Counted from the first letter of the stretch, positions 33,021 through 43,117 are shown. The stretch: DNA of 64,000 bases from Microbacterium sp. Leaf320 (GCF_001423485.1 NZ_LMOD01000002.1:762519-826518); one strand, 5' to 3'. Notes: generated by a model not told the origin, from the sequence alone. Numbers and translations are program-made.

Positions 33021-33938
33021 TCAGGCGGGGACGGCGGTCAGCTCAGACGACCGCCACGCAGACGGGGTCAGGCCGGTGCGGCGTCGGAACGCGCGGCTGA
33101 AGCCCTCGTCCGAGGCGTAGCCGAGCTCGCGCGAGGTCTCGCTGACGGATCGGCCGGCGCTCAGCATCCGCTTTGCCGTGTCGATGCGCACCTCGGTGAC
33201 GTAGTCGGCGGGGGAGCGGCCGATCGCGCTGCGGAAGCGCTCGGCGAAGACCGATCGCGACATCGCCCCGACGCTCGCGAGGCGCTCGACGGTCCACTCT
33301 CGACCCGGCTGCTCGTGGATCGCCTCGACCACGCGATCGAGGAACGGATCCTTCGAGACCGACGGCCATCCCGCGGGCGCGCAGCCGTTCGCGGCCCAGG
33401 CGCGGATGACCGAGAGCAGCACGGTCTGCGCCATCATTCGGCAGATCACGGGGTCGCCCTGGCGAGTCGGGCACGTGGCAGGGTCTGTGGGACCCATGCT
33501 GCCGGCGAGGGCTGCTGCGGCTGGCTCGAGGGCGTCGAATGACATGACGGTGATCGGGTCGGGGAGCACGGCGGCGAGCATCGATGCGCTGTCCGAGAAC
33601 TCGAGGTCGACCACCACCAGGTCGGTCGCAGACCCGGCTTCGAGAGCGATCGGAGCCCTGCCGAGCGTGAGGAATGCGTCGCCTCTGACGAGACTCGCGC
33701 TCAGGGGCCGGTCGTCGACGGCCACGATCTGCGCCGTGCGGTCGACGTCGAGGCGGCATCCGGTGGTGAGGGGTGGATGCCCGCTCACCGAACCGTCGGC
33801 GATGTAGACGAGAGTGGCGGCGCCCGAGGGCAGCGGCAGGAGGCCGCCCGTCGCCAGCGCGACGCGTCGGGCGATGCCGACGCGCAGGTCGACGGAGTCG
33901 AGCACGTGCCCGAGGGCTGCGGAATCGACCGTCACCAT
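33021..33938 (-). CDS. AraC/XylS-family transcriptional regulator
   Basis: 305 residues from the ATG at 33938 (GTG three bases on is an alternative; GAAGG lies just upstream). The N-terminal part (1-195) resembles an AraC cupin ligand domain: TGGLLPLPSGAATLVYIADGSVSGHPPL and RGDAFLTLGRAPIALEAGSATDLVVVDL. The C-terminal HTH_18 pair is WTVERLASVGAMSRSVFAERFRSAIGRSPADYVTEVRIDTAKRMLSAGRSVSETSRELGYASDEGFSRAFRRRTGLTPSAWR. The ligand is unknown; the adjacent MFS gene is a likely target. Confidence 0.88.
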   Translation of the reverse strand: MVTVDSAALGHVLDSVDLRVGIARRVALATGGLLPLPSGAATLVYIADGSVSGHPPLTTGCRLDVDRTAQIVAVDDRPLSASLVRGDAFLTLGRAPIALEAGSATDLVVVDLEFSDSASMLAAVLPDPITVMSFDALEPAAAALAGSMGPTDPATCPTRQGDPVICRMMAQTVLLSVIRAWAANGCAPAGWPSVSKDPFLDRVVEAIHEQPGREWTVERLASVGAMSRSVFAERFRSAIGRSPADYVTEVRIDTAKRMLSAGRSVSETSRELGYASDEGFSRAFRRRTGLTPSAWRSSELTAVPA

Positions 33939-34007
33939 GCCTTCGGCGACGCCCGGGGACTCATAGCTATTCCGGATACGCTGGAAGGACCCCACCCGAG
34001 GAGTCCC

Positions 34008-34469
34008 GTGTTCCGCACACCCGACCGCCTGTTCCGAGTCCTCGCGATCGCGGAGGCGATCACCTGGACCATTCTCATCTCGGCGATCATCGCCCGTGCT
34101 GTCGGTGCGCCCGGCATCGTCGTGACGGTGGGCGGTGGCATCCACGGTTTCGTGTTCCTCGCGTACGCGGCGACCGCCGTGCTCGTCGCGTTGAACCAGC
34201 GCTGGCACCTCGGCGTCGCGATCCTCGCCGTGGTCAGCGCGATCGTGCCCTACGCGACGATCCCCATGGAGATCTGGCTGCACCGCACCGGGCGCCTGGC
34301 CGGCGACTGGCGGCTCGAGCAGAGCGCCGACCCGCGCGACGCCCGCTGGTACGACAGGCTCATGCGGTGGTTCCTGCGCCGTCCGTGGGTGCTCGCGATC
34401 CTGCTCGTCGTCGGAATCGTCGCGCTGTACGTGATCCTGCTGCTGGTCGGTCCGCCCGGCGGCAAGTGA
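34008..34469 (+). CDS. DUF3817 family membrane protein
   Basis: 153 residues from the GTG at 34008, with GAGGAG upstream. Three or four membrane helices. The pattern FRVLAIAEAITWTILISAII ... IHGFVFLAYAATAVLVALNQRWHL ... AIVPYATIPMEIWLHR is DUF3817 (PF12823), small actinobacterial membrane proteins of unknown function often near guaB or lipid genes. A long Arg-rich cytoplasmic loop separates the last helix. Confidence 0.85.
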   Translation: MFRTPDRLFRVLAIAEAITWTILISAIIARAVGAPGIVVTVGGGIHGFVFLAYAATAVLVALNQRWHLGVAILAVVSAIVPYATIPMEIWLHRTGRLAGDWRLEQSADPRDARWYDRLMRWFLRRPWVLAILLVVGIVALYVILLLVGPPGGK

Positions 34470-34481
34470 CGTCCGCGCGCG

Positions 34482-35156
34482 TCACTGCACGACGACGGCG
34501 TTCTTGTCGATGACCTCGGCCATCGTCGCGTCGATGTCGCCACCCGTGCAGTCGACGATCACGTAGAGCCCGACGCCGGTCGCGGTGAAGGCCCGCGCGG
34601 CCATGCTCCACTTGCGCTCGCCGGCTTCGCCCTCGACCTGACGGTTCTCGACGTCGGTGTTGCCGCCGATCTGGTAGCTGAAGGCGCCGGTCGTGGAGAG
34701 CGGTGTGATGGCCGCCGCATCCGCCTCGCCCAGTATCACGGCGAGCATCGCGTCGGAGCTGACGCTGTCATCGCCCGCGACCGTAGGCACATCGGGGATG
34801 AGTCCCTGCCAGAACTGCGCGGTGCACGTGTCGTCGATCGTGCCGTAGGTCCAGCCGCCGTTGCCGTCGTCGGGCTTGACGATCTTCCAGCCGTCGTCGA
34901 CCACGAAGCCGTCTCCCCACTGGATGTAGGCCGTGGCCGGCAGATCGGCCCCCGCAGCGAAGGTCAGCGACGAGGGCAGGTCTCCGGCCGGCTGCTCGGT
35001 CGGGCTCGCGGTGGGGGCCGGGTCTGGGCCGTCGCCGTCGGGGGTGTTCACGGGGATCTGCGCGTACAGGCATCCGCTGAGCGGCAGCACTGCCAGAGCG
35101 ACCACGGAGGCTGCGGCGAGGCGGACGAGCGGAGAGACCTGCGAGATGCGCGTCAT
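34482..35156 (-). CDS. Putative lipoprotein
   Basis: 224 residues from the ATG at 35156, chosen because TAGGCT lies 7 nt upstream. Lipobox LSGC (after AVLPLSGC) gives the modified Cys at residue 28. The mature protein begins with a Pro/Thr/Asp-rich linker and then an unrecognised domain with two cysteines (CTAQF, VDCTGG). No function can be assigned. It is followed by a flavin reductase-like gene on the same strand. Confidence 0.8.
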   Translation of the reverse strand: MTRISQVSPLVRLAAASVVALAVLPLSGCLYAQIPVNTPDGDGPDPAPTASPTEQPAGDLPSSLTFAAGADLPATAYIQWGDGFVVDDGWKIVKPDDGNGGWTYGTIDDTCTAQFWQGLIPDVPTVAGDDSVSSDAMLAVILGEADAAAITPLSTTGAFSYQIGGNTDVENRQVEGEAGERKWSMAARAFTATGVGLYVIVDCTGGDIDATMAEVIDKNAVVVQ

Positions 35157-35163
35157 GCCGGTC

Positions 35164-35169
35164 AGCCTA
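35164..35169 (-). promoter_or_regulatory. -10 hexamer of a leaderless promoter (lipoprotein gene)
   Basis: TAGGCT, 7 nt (GACCGGC), then ATG at 35156 on the minus strand. The 7-nt spacer equals that before the HD gene at 6381. Confidence 0.45.
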
Positions 35170-35226
35170 GCCGGGGCATGCGTGCGCGTGGCAGGGCGCC
35201 GTCGAGGGTCGACCGCCGTCGGGCTG

Positions 35227-36243
35227 TCAGTGCGCGGATGCGATGCCGACGGCATCCTGCACCATCACCGAGGCGACGCGCGCCCCCGCTCCCGCCGCGA
35301 CGATCAGCTGCTGCGGGCCGGGGATCGCCGCATCGCCGGCGGCGTAGAGCCCCGGGATGTCGGTGCGCCCCGAGCGGTCGGTCACGAGATGTCCGTCGTG
35401 ATCGATCGACGGCGCGAAGCCGCGCAGGAACGACAGATCGGTCTCCCACTCCGGCCGGACGAACCCTCCCTCGACCGGGATGACGGACCCGTCGTCGAGT
35501 CTGATCGCCTCGATGCGGCCGCGGTCGCCGACGAGTTCGGAGATCGGATGCCGCGCGACCGCGACTCCCGCTGCGGCCAGCTCGGCCTCCTGCGCGCTCG
35601 TCACGGTGTCGGCGCCGAGCGTGAAGACGGTGAGATCCTCGGTCCAGCGGGCGATGAGTCGGGCGCGGTCGGCGAGGTCCTCGGTCGTGCCGATGAGTGC
35701 GAGTCGTCTCCCGCGCATCTCCCACGCGTCGCAGGCCGCGCAGCTGAACAGGCTGATGCCGTAGAACCCGCGCAGGTTCGGCACATCGGGGAGGGTCTCG
35801 CGCAGCCCGGTGGCGAGCAGCACCGAGTGCGCGGTGACGATGTCGGTCGGATCCTTGCGGCCGATGGATGCCGTGAACCGGCGTCGCCCCCCGACGGCAT
35901 CCGGCACGAGGCCGGCATCCGGCACGAGGCCGGCATCCGGCACGAGGCCGGCATCCGGCGCGACTCCAGACTCCAGCCGTGCGAGATCGAGTACTCGCAC
36001 GCGGGTGCGCACCTCGATGTTCGGGTAGGCGGCGAGCTCCTCGCGCGCGATGCGCCGCAGCTCGTGCGGGGGCACCCCGTCGCGGGTGAGGAAACCGTGC
36101 GAGTTCAGAGTGGCGGCGTTGCGAGGGCGGTCCGCATCGACGACGAGCACGCGCATGAGCGAGCGTCCGAGATTCAGGGCGGCGGAGAGCCCGGCGGGGC
36201 CGCCGCCGATCACGAGCACGTCGTAGGCGTCCGTGTCAGTCAT
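35227..36243 (-). CDS. Thioredoxin-reductase-like FAD/NAD(P) oxidoreductase
   Basis: 338 residues. FAD motif VLVIGGGPAGLSAALNLGRS (9-28); an NAD(P) domain around 180-230 (RLALIGTTEDLADRARLI); redox disulfide Cys168-Cys171 in FSCAACDAWE; C-terminal FAD motif IPGLYAAGDAA. This is the low-molecular-weight TrxR fold. An 18-bp tandem repeat inserts VPDAGL units (95-117), unusual for TrxR. The partner thioredoxin is not adjacent. GTG/ATG starts: ATG at 36243. Confidence 0.87.
   Translation of the reverse strand: MTDTDAYDVLVIGGGPAGLSAALNLGRSLMRVLVVDADRPRNAATLNSHGFLTRDGVPPHELRRIAREELAAYPNIEVRTRVRVLDLARLESGVAPDAGLVPDAGLVPDAGLVPDAVGGRRRFTASIGRKDPTDIVTAHSVLLATGLRETLPDVPNLRGFYGISLFSCAACDAWEMRGRRLALIGTTEDLADRARLIARWTEDLTVFTLGADTVTSAQEAELAAAGVAVARHPISELVGDRGRIEAIRLDDGSVIPVEGGFVRPEWETDLSFLRGFAPSIDHDGHLVTDRSGRTDIPGLYAAGDAAIPGPQQLIVAAGAGARVASVMVQDAVGIASAH
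35896..35964 (-). repeat. 18-bp in-frame tandem repeat inside the TrxR-like gene
   Basis: Units of GGCATCCGGCACGAGGCC start at 35896, 35914 and 35932, with a diverged fourth at 35950, encoding VPDAGL steps. Confidence 0.85.
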
Positions 36244-36292
36244 CAGTGCCCTTCTGTCACGTCCAGTCTGCCACCTCGCGACTGAGGGTCAC

Positions 36293-37024
36293 CTAACTCG
36301 GGGTGCGACCGCGGCTGGGCACGGAGCTCCGCCACGTGCGGAGTGCGAGCAGGGCGTCAGGGGCCAGACCCGCCGACCTCGACCAGTCATCGAGGTCGAG
36401 GGACTCGTAGGCGTCGGCGAACGCGGACTCCGGGGTGTGGCCGAAGCTCGTCAGCACCGCTCGGCGTTCCGCGGCGTGCTGCGATCTGCTGCGGAGCGTC
36501 TCCATCGCGGCCGCGTTCGCGAACGAGGTCGCGTAGTCGCGGCGCGCGGCGTCGGTGGTCACGTCGATGGCTCGCAACAGCATCATCGTGACGAGACCGG
36601 TGCGGTCCCATCCGGCCGCGCAGTGGAACAGGATGCCGCCGGGGCGCGCCGCCGCGATCGCCTGCAGCACCCCCGCCATCCGATGCGGCAGGTCGGTGAG
36701 GTGCGGCACGTAATAGAGCGGTGTGCCCCAGCGGCCGTCGGCCTCGAGCGGCTCCCAGAAGGCGCGTTCGTCCCCGTCGAGATCCACGGTGATCAGGTCG
36801 ATGTCGTCCGGCACGCCCGGTGTGCGCTCCTCCGGGCGACGGAGATCGAGCACGGTCGCGATGCCGCGTGCGCGCAGTCGATCCCAGCCCTCGGAAGGGA
36901 CGAGATCAGGGGCGTCGGACCGGACGAAGACACCATGCGGGGTGACGCTGCCGTCCCGGCGCGGCAGACCCCCGAGGTCGCGCGCGTTCGCGAGGCCGGG
37001 GATGTCGAGGGGAGGGTGGCTCAC
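36293..37024 (-). CDS. Tyrosine/serine protein phosphatase
   Basis: 243 residues from the GTG at 37024 (a TTG at 37069 would add unlikely residues). NARDLGGLPRRDGSVTPHGVFVRSDAPDLV at the start and the P-loop HCAAGWDRTG with Cys135 and Arg141 mark the actinobacterial tyrosine phosphatase family (PtpB-like, PF13350). The Asp in LTDLPHRM may be the general acid. These enzymes can act on phosphotyrosine, phosphoserine or lipid. It diverges from dnaK. Confidence 0.87.
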   Translation of the reverse strand: MSHPPLDIPGLANARDLGGLPRRDGSVTPHGVFVRSDAPDLVPSEGWDRLRARGIATVLDLRRPEERTPGVPDDIDLITVDLDGDERAFWEPLEADGRWGTPLYYVPHLTDLPHRMAGVLQAIAAARPGGILFHCAAGWDRTGLVTMMLLRAIDVTTDAARRDYATSFANAAAMETLRSRSQHAAERRAVLTSFGHTPESAFADAYESLDLDDWSRSAGLAPDALLALRTWRSSVPSRGRTPS

Positions 37025-37066
37025 GCGGGGATTCTTGCACGGCGGCCTGATTCCGCACCCGGAATC

Positions 37067-37095
37067 CAAAGTTGAGCCAGTTCATATCAACTTTG
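37067..37095. promoter_or_regulatory. 9-bp inverted repeat upstream of the dnaK promoter
   Basis: CAAAGTTGA (37067-37075) and TCAACTTTG (37087-37095), perfect arms with an 11-nt centre, two bases before the dnaK -35. It does not match HAIR or CIRCE. It could serve a second regulator or the phosphatase gene. Confidence 0.5.
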
Positions 37096-37096
37096 T

Positions 37097-37125
37097 TTGA
37101 CAGCATCCGGAGGTCGGAGTACAGT
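37097..37125 (+). promoter_or_regulatory. dnaK promoter (sigma-70 type)
   Basis: -35 TTGACA (37097-37102), 17-bp spacer, -10 TACAGT (37120-37125). This is one of the best consensus matches in the window. The HspR site begins within the -10. Confidence 0.8.
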
Positions 37126-37144
37126 TGAGTCATCGCGACTCAGG
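37124..37144. promoter_or_regulatory. HAIR operator (HspR binding site) at the dnaK promoter
   Basis: GTTGAGT-N7-ACTCAGG against the HAIR consensus CTTGAGT-N7-ACTCAAG. It overlaps the -10 and start region, so HspR bound with DnaK would block transcription until heat shock titrates DnaK away. The operon itself encodes HspR. Confidence 0.85.
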
Positions 37145-37203
37145 TTTCCCTGATCGCCCCGGATTTCCAGACCACATCAACCTCAGCAACAAAGGAGAAT
37201 CAC

Positions 37204-39066
<1,863 letters not shown>

Positions 39067-39068
39067 TC

Positions 39069-39710
39069 ATGACGGACAAGAACTTCGAAGGTGACGACGA
39101 GGTTCGCAGCGAGGGGTCGGATGCTCAGGCATCCGGCCCCGCGCCGCAGAACCCCGACTCGCGCGAGGCCGCGGCCGCAGAAGGATCCGACGAGATGCCG
39201 GTCGACGGCGCGCCCGACGATCTGACGGTCGACGACATCCTCGGCGCCACCCAGACCGGCGAGGCCGCAGCAGAGGATGCTGTGCTCGCCGACCTGGAGT
39301 CGACGCTGCTGAACGACCTCAAGCGCCTCCAGGCCGAGTACGCCAACTACCGCCGCCGTACCGAAGAGCAGCGCCAGGTCGAGATCGAGCGCGCGAGGGG
39401 CGAGGCCGCCAAGGGCCTCATCCCCGTGCTCGACGATCTCGATCGCGCAGCGCAACACGGTGACCTGGTCGAGGGCACGCCCTTCGCGGTGATCGCCGGC
39501 AAGGTGCGCACGGTGGTGGAGCGGCTCGGCGTCGTCTCGTACGGCGAGAAGGGCGAGGAATTCGACCCTCAGCGCCACGAGGCGATCTTCCAGCAGCCCA
39601 CGCCGGGCGCCGACAAGACCACGGTGCTCGAGGTCGTCGAGGTGGGTTACCGCCTGGGTGATGTCGAGCTGCGTCCCGCGAAGGTCGTCGTCGCCGTACC
39701 CGCAGAGTAG
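39069..39710 (+). CDS. grpE: Nucleotide exchange factor GrpE
   Basis: 213 residues. A long acidic disordered N-terminal part (1-75) is followed by the coiled coil LNDLKRLQAEYANYRRRTEEQRQVEIERARGEAAKGLIPVLDDLDRAA and the beta domain with FDPQRHEAIFQQPTPGADKTTVLEVVEVGYRLGDVELRPAKVVVA, the conserved GrpE end. It releases ADP from DnaK. Starts two bases after the dnaK stop. Confidence 0.96.
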   Translation: MTDKNFEGDDEVRSEGSDAQASGPAPQNPDSREAAAAEGSDEMPVDGAPDDLTVDDILGATQTGEAAAEDAVLADLESTLLNDLKRLQAEYANYRRRTEEQRQVEIERARGEAAKGLIPVLDDLDRAAQHGDLVEGTPFAVIAGKVRTVVERLGVVSYGEKGEEFDPQRHEAIFQQPTPGADKTTVLEVVEVGYRLGDVELRPAKVVVAVPAE

Positions 39711-39717
39711 GTGATCG

Positions 39718-40707
39718 ATGGCTAGCCAGGACTGGTTCGACAAGGACTTCTACAAGACCCTCGGGGTCTCGAAGGACGTCAGCGACGCCGATCTCAAGAA
39801 GACGTACCGAAAGCTCGCTCGCAAGTATCACCCCGACTCCAACCAGGGTGACGAGAAGGCCGAGGCGAAGTTCAAGGAGGTCAGCGAGGCGTACTCGGTG
39901 CTCTCCGACCCCGAACAGCGCAAGGAGTACGACGAGATCCGCGCGATGGGCTCGGGCGCACGCTTCACGGCGGGCGGTTCGAGCGCAGGCGGCTTCGAAG
40001 ACGTCTTCAGCCGGTTCGGGCAGCAGGGGCGCGGGCAGCAGCAGTCCGCTGACTTCGAGGACATCTTCGCGATGTTCAACCAGGGTCAGGGCGGTTCGTT
40101 CGGCTCCGGTCGGTTCGGGCAGACGTCCGGCGGGTACCGAGGCTTCGGCGGCCCCCAGAAGGGCGCTGACGTCACGGCGCGCACCACGCTCGACTTCGCC
40201 ACCGCCGTGCAGGGTGAGACGATCAGCCTGCAGGGCGACGACGGCAAGCCGTTCAAGGTGAAGATCCCGGCCGGTGTGGCCGACGGTCAGAAGATCAGGC
40301 TCCGCGGACGCGGTCGACCCTCCCCCGACGGCGGGGAGAATGGCGACGTCGTGGTGCAGATCGCGGTGCGACCGCATCCGGTGTTCACCCGCGAAGGGCT
40401 GAACCTGCGTGTGGTCGTGCCGGTGACCTTCACCGAGGCCGCGCTCGGCGCGACCATCGAGGTTCCGACGCTCGGCGGCGACACGGTCAAGCTCCGTGTC
40501 GCCCCCGGCACCCCGTCAGGACGCGTGCTGCGCGTCAAGGGACGCGGCGTGACCACGGCGAAGGGCACGGGCGATCTGCTCGCCGAGCTGCAGATCGCGG
40601 TGCCTTCGCACCTCGACGAGGCCGCTCGCGAGGCGCTGGAGAAGTTCCAGGCCCTCGAGCCCGCCGAGAACCCGCGGGCGGACCTCATTGCCAAGGCCCG
40701 CCGGTAG
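39718..40707 (+). CDS. dnaJ: DnaJ-type co-chaperone lacking the zinc finger (class B)
   Basis: 329 residues. J domain: DWFDKDFYKTLGVSKDVSDADLKKTYRKLARKYHPDSNQGD with the HPD at 38-40. A Gly/Phe-rich region (about 75-145) follows, then directly the C-terminal peptide-binding domains (GADVTARTTLDFATAVQGETISLQ ... GRVLRVKGRGV). There is not one cysteine in the protein, so the four CxxCxGxG zinc repeats of class A DnaJ are absent. It stimulates DnaK. The class-B form in a dnaK operon is seen in this family of bacteria. Confidence 0.93.
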   Translation: MASQDWFDKDFYKTLGVSKDVSDADLKKTYRKLARKYHPDSNQGDEKAEAKFKEVSEAYSVLSDPEQRKEYDEIRAMGSGARFTAGGSSAGGFEDVFSRFGQQGRGQQQSADFEDIFAMFNQGQGGSFGSGRFGQTSGGYRGFGGPQKGADVTARTTLDFATAVQGETISLQGDDGKPFKVKIPAGVADGQKIRLRGRGRPSPDGGENGDVVVQIAVRPHPVFTREGLNLRVVVPVTFTEAALGATIEVPTLGGDTVKLRVAPGTPSGRVLRVKGRGVTTAKGTGDLLAELQIAVPSHLDEAAREALEKFQALEPAENPRADLIAKARR

Positions 40708-40766
40708 GGAAACCGCGATGAGAACGATGATGACGAACGCGAACACCGAGGGAGAGGTGATCCACA

Positions 40767-41198
40767 GTGGCTGACCAGCGCATGGATGCCGACACCCCGG
40801 TGTTCGCGATCGCCGTCGCCGCCGAGCTCTCGGGAATGCATCCGCAGACTCTGCGACAGTACGACCGCATCGGGCTCGTGGTGCCCGGGCGCACATCCGG
40901 CGGCTCGCGCCGCTACTCCACTCGCAACATCGAGCAGCTCCGCGAGGTCGCCCAGCTGTCGTCTGAAGGCGTGAGCCTTCCGGCCATCGCGCGACTCCTC
41001 GATCTGGAGGATGAGAACCGGATGCTGCGCCGCCGCGTCGTGGAACTCGATGCCGCCCTGCGGGCCGAGCGAGAGAGCCGCCCCGGCGTCCGGGTGTTCG
41101 CCGCCGGTGCATCGGGTGTCATCCCGATGCCGAACGGCCGCCGCATGCGCCGCTCTGCCGAGGTCGTCCTCTGGCATCCGGGTGGCGGGCGGGACTGA
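40767..41198 (+). CDS. hspR: Heat shock repressor HspR (MerR family)
   Basis: 143 residues. MerR winged helix: DTPVFAIAVAAELSGMHPQTLRQYDRIGLVVPGRTSGGSRRYSTRNIEQLREVAQLSSEGVSLPAIARLL, with MHPQTLRQYDRIGLV as the HspR-specific recognition helix. A coiled coil (LEDENRMLRRRVVELDAALRAE) follows. It represses dnaK through the HAIR site at 37124 together with DnaK. GTG start preceded by GGAGAGG. Last gene of the operon. Confidence 0.95.
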   Translation: MADQRMDADTPVFAIAVAAELSGMHPQTLRQYDRIGLVVPGRTSGGSRRYSTRNIEQLREVAQLSSEGVSLPAIARLLDLEDENRMLRRRVVELDAALRAERESRPGVRVFAAGASGVIPMPNGRRMRRSAEVVLWHPGGGRD

Positions 41199-41216
41199 GC
41201 GCTCCGGGGTCGGCGC

Positions 41217-41507
41217 CTACGACGACCGCCACACCTTCGTCGCGAGATTCGCGACCTCCTTGTCGAGGGTGTCGAGTCGGTGGTCGAGTATGTCGATGCG
41301 ACCGTTCAGACGCGCATCGAGGGTTTCGATCTGGCCTGACAGTTTTCCGTCGAGGGCCTCGATCTTCCCGGTCAGTGTTCCCTCGAGGCGGCCGATCTCG
41401 GCGCGCACCACCCTGCCGAAATGCGTCGCCACGAGGGTGAAGCCGCCCAGGAGCGCGGCTCCGAACACTCCTATGAGCGTCCAGACCTGAGGCTCGTTCA
41501 TCGTCAT
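41217..41507 (-). CDS. Small membrane-anchored coiled-coil protein, paralogue A
   Basis: 96 residues. One membrane helix (about 7-27, VWTLIGVFGAALLGGFTLVAT) after MTMNEPQ, then RVVRAEIGRLEG and a heptad coiled coil (KIEALDGKLSGQIETLDARLNGRIDILDHRLDTLDKEVANLATKVW) ending WRSS. Start ATG 41507 with GGAG 5 nt upstream. It resembles the protein at 52500-52970 in both ends (PQxWTxIGxFxxAxLGGxTL and ATxxWRS). Convergent with hspR. No known function. Confidence 0.75.
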   Translation of the reverse strand: MTMNEPQVWTLIGVFGAALLGGFTLVATHFGRVVRAEIGRLEGTLTGKIEALDGKLSGQIETLDARLNGRIDILDHRLDTLDKEVANLATKVWRSS

Positions 41508-41675
41508 GACTCCATCCTGTGAGCGTGGCGCCAGAATGGCAGTGTTGTGTCCTCCGGCACCGTGTGCCCATGCGCGATCCTGCGAGCCTGAGGACAGATC
41601 GAACGAGATGCGCTGCGGTGCAGAAGGGATCGCCGCACCCGTGCATCCATCCGCGCGCGGTATCGTTGCGACACG

Positions 41676-43094
41676 ATGAGGATGACGCGTCGCACACTGC
41701 TGATCGGCGCCGGAGCCGGTGTCCTGGGAGTCCTGCTGGCCTCCTGCACGCCCGAGCCGGCGCCGTCGCCCACGCCCGACCGCTCGCCGACCCCGAAGCC
41801 GACGAGCGACGCGGTCACCCCGGCGGCGTTCGCCCGCAGCTCGTGGTCGACCGACCCCTTCGCGCTCGGAGCTGCGAGCTTCACGCCGGTGGGCACCCAG
41901 GCGACCGCCCGCGACGCGCTGGCCGAGCCGATCGATGACCGCCTGTTCCTGTCGGGCGAGGCGACCGACTCCGAGGGTCCCGGCACGATGGCCGCTGCTC
42001 TCCGCTCGGGTGAACGGGCCGCCGAGCAGCTTCTGCGCGCCGCCGACGCCGGTGAACGCGTCGCGGTCATCGGTGCGGGGCTCGCGGGCGCGACCGCCGC
42101 CTCGAGGCTCGTCGCCGAGGGGCTGCAGGTCACGGTGTTCGAGGCGCGCGACCGCGTCGGAGGCCGCATCCACTCGGTCGTCGACGACAAGGCGTGGCCG
42201 TTCCCGGCGCAGCTCGGAGGCTGGCTCTTCGGCGCCTCCGACAATGCCCTGCTCGATTCTCTGAACGCTCTCGACATCCGCACCGCGCCGATCGCCGGGT
42301 CGCTGTGGCGCTCGAGCGAGGGCGACGTCGGCGCGGTGTCCGCCGAGCCCGTGCAGGCCGCCATCGCCACGGCCCAGCAGGGGCTGACCGACACTTCGCT
42401 CGAGGATGCGCTCACCGCGGCCGGCGCCGATCCGACCGAACCCGGGCTCGCGGCCCTGCTCGCCTCGATCGTGGCGTCGTCAGGGGCCGACGCCGACGAG
42501 GCGTCGACCTGGTTCCCGCCGATCCTCCCCGCCGACGAGTACAGCGCACCTCTCGGAGACCTCACTCCCGTGATCGAGGGCCTGCTCGAGGGTGCCAAGC
42601 TGAGTCTGTCGTCGCCGGTCGGTCGGGTCGCGTACGACGAGGCCGGGGTCAGTCTCGGCATCGCCTCGGGCGAGTCGCTGTCGTTCGACCGGGTGCTCAT
42701 CACGGTGCCGCTCGGCGTGCTCAAGAGCGAGGGACTGCAGTTCGCCCCCGCGCTGCCGTTCGGCCACCGTGGCGCGATCGACGACCTCGGCATGGGGCGG
42801 ATCGAGACCGTGTGGCTGCGTTTCGACGATCCGCTCACTGCGGCGGCTCCGCCGGCGGAAGGCGAGACGGATGCCGAGACGGATGCCGCCGTCGACCCGT
42901 CGATCTGGCATGTCGTCGGCGGTGACGCCCTGATCCGCACCTGGATCAACCTCGCCCCGGTGACCGGCGAGAACGTCGTGGTGGGCCTCGTGGGGGGAGA
43001 CGCGGCGGCGGACTTCGCCGAGCTCGACGATCAGCAGGCGCTCGAGTCGGCCATCGCCTCGCTCGCGCCGTTCCTGACGGCGGCGCCTGCCTGA
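41676..43094 (+). CDS. Exported lipoprotein flavin amine oxidase with circularly permuted domain order
   Basis: 472 residues. Residues 1-24 (MRMTRRTLLIGAGAGVLGVLLASC) are a Tat-like twin-Arg plus lipobox signal, then a Pro/Thr linker. Residues 51-120 (SSWSTDPFALGAASFTPVGTQATARDALAEPIDDRLFLSGEATDSEGPGTMAAALRSGERAAEQLL) are the segment that ends ordinary flavin amine oxidases. Only then comes the N-terminal Rossmann motif VAVIGAGLAGATAASRLVAEGL (129-150) with EARDRVGGRI, and the protein stops after the GLVGGDAA...SLAPF segment. This is the order C-part then N-part. FAD binding and exported oxidase activity are inferred; substrate unknown. Confidence 0.85.
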   Translation: MRMTRRTLLIGAGAGVLGVLLASCTPEPAPSPTPDRSPTPKPTSDAVTPAAFARSSWSTDPFALGAASFTPVGTQATARDALAEPIDDRLFLSGEATDSEGPGTMAAALRSGERAAEQLLRAADAGERVAVIGAGLAGATAASRLVAEGLQVTVFEARDRVGGRIHSVVDDKAWPFPAQLGGWLFGASDNALLDSLNALDIRTAPIAGSLWRSSEGDVGAVSAEPVQAAIATAQQGLTDTSLEDALTAAGADPTEPGLAALLASIVASSGADADEASTWFPPILPADEYSAPLGDLTPVIEGLLEGAKLSLSSPVGRVAYDEAGVSLGIASGESLSFDRVLITVPLGVLKSEGLQFAPALPFGHRGAIDDLGMGRIETVWLRFDDPLTAAAPPAEGETDAETDAAVDPSIWHVVGGDALIRTWINLAPVTGENVVVGLVGGDAAADFAELDDQQALESAIASLAPFLTAAPA

Positions 43095-43117
43095 CCGGCA
43101 TCCCGGCACGCCGGAGG

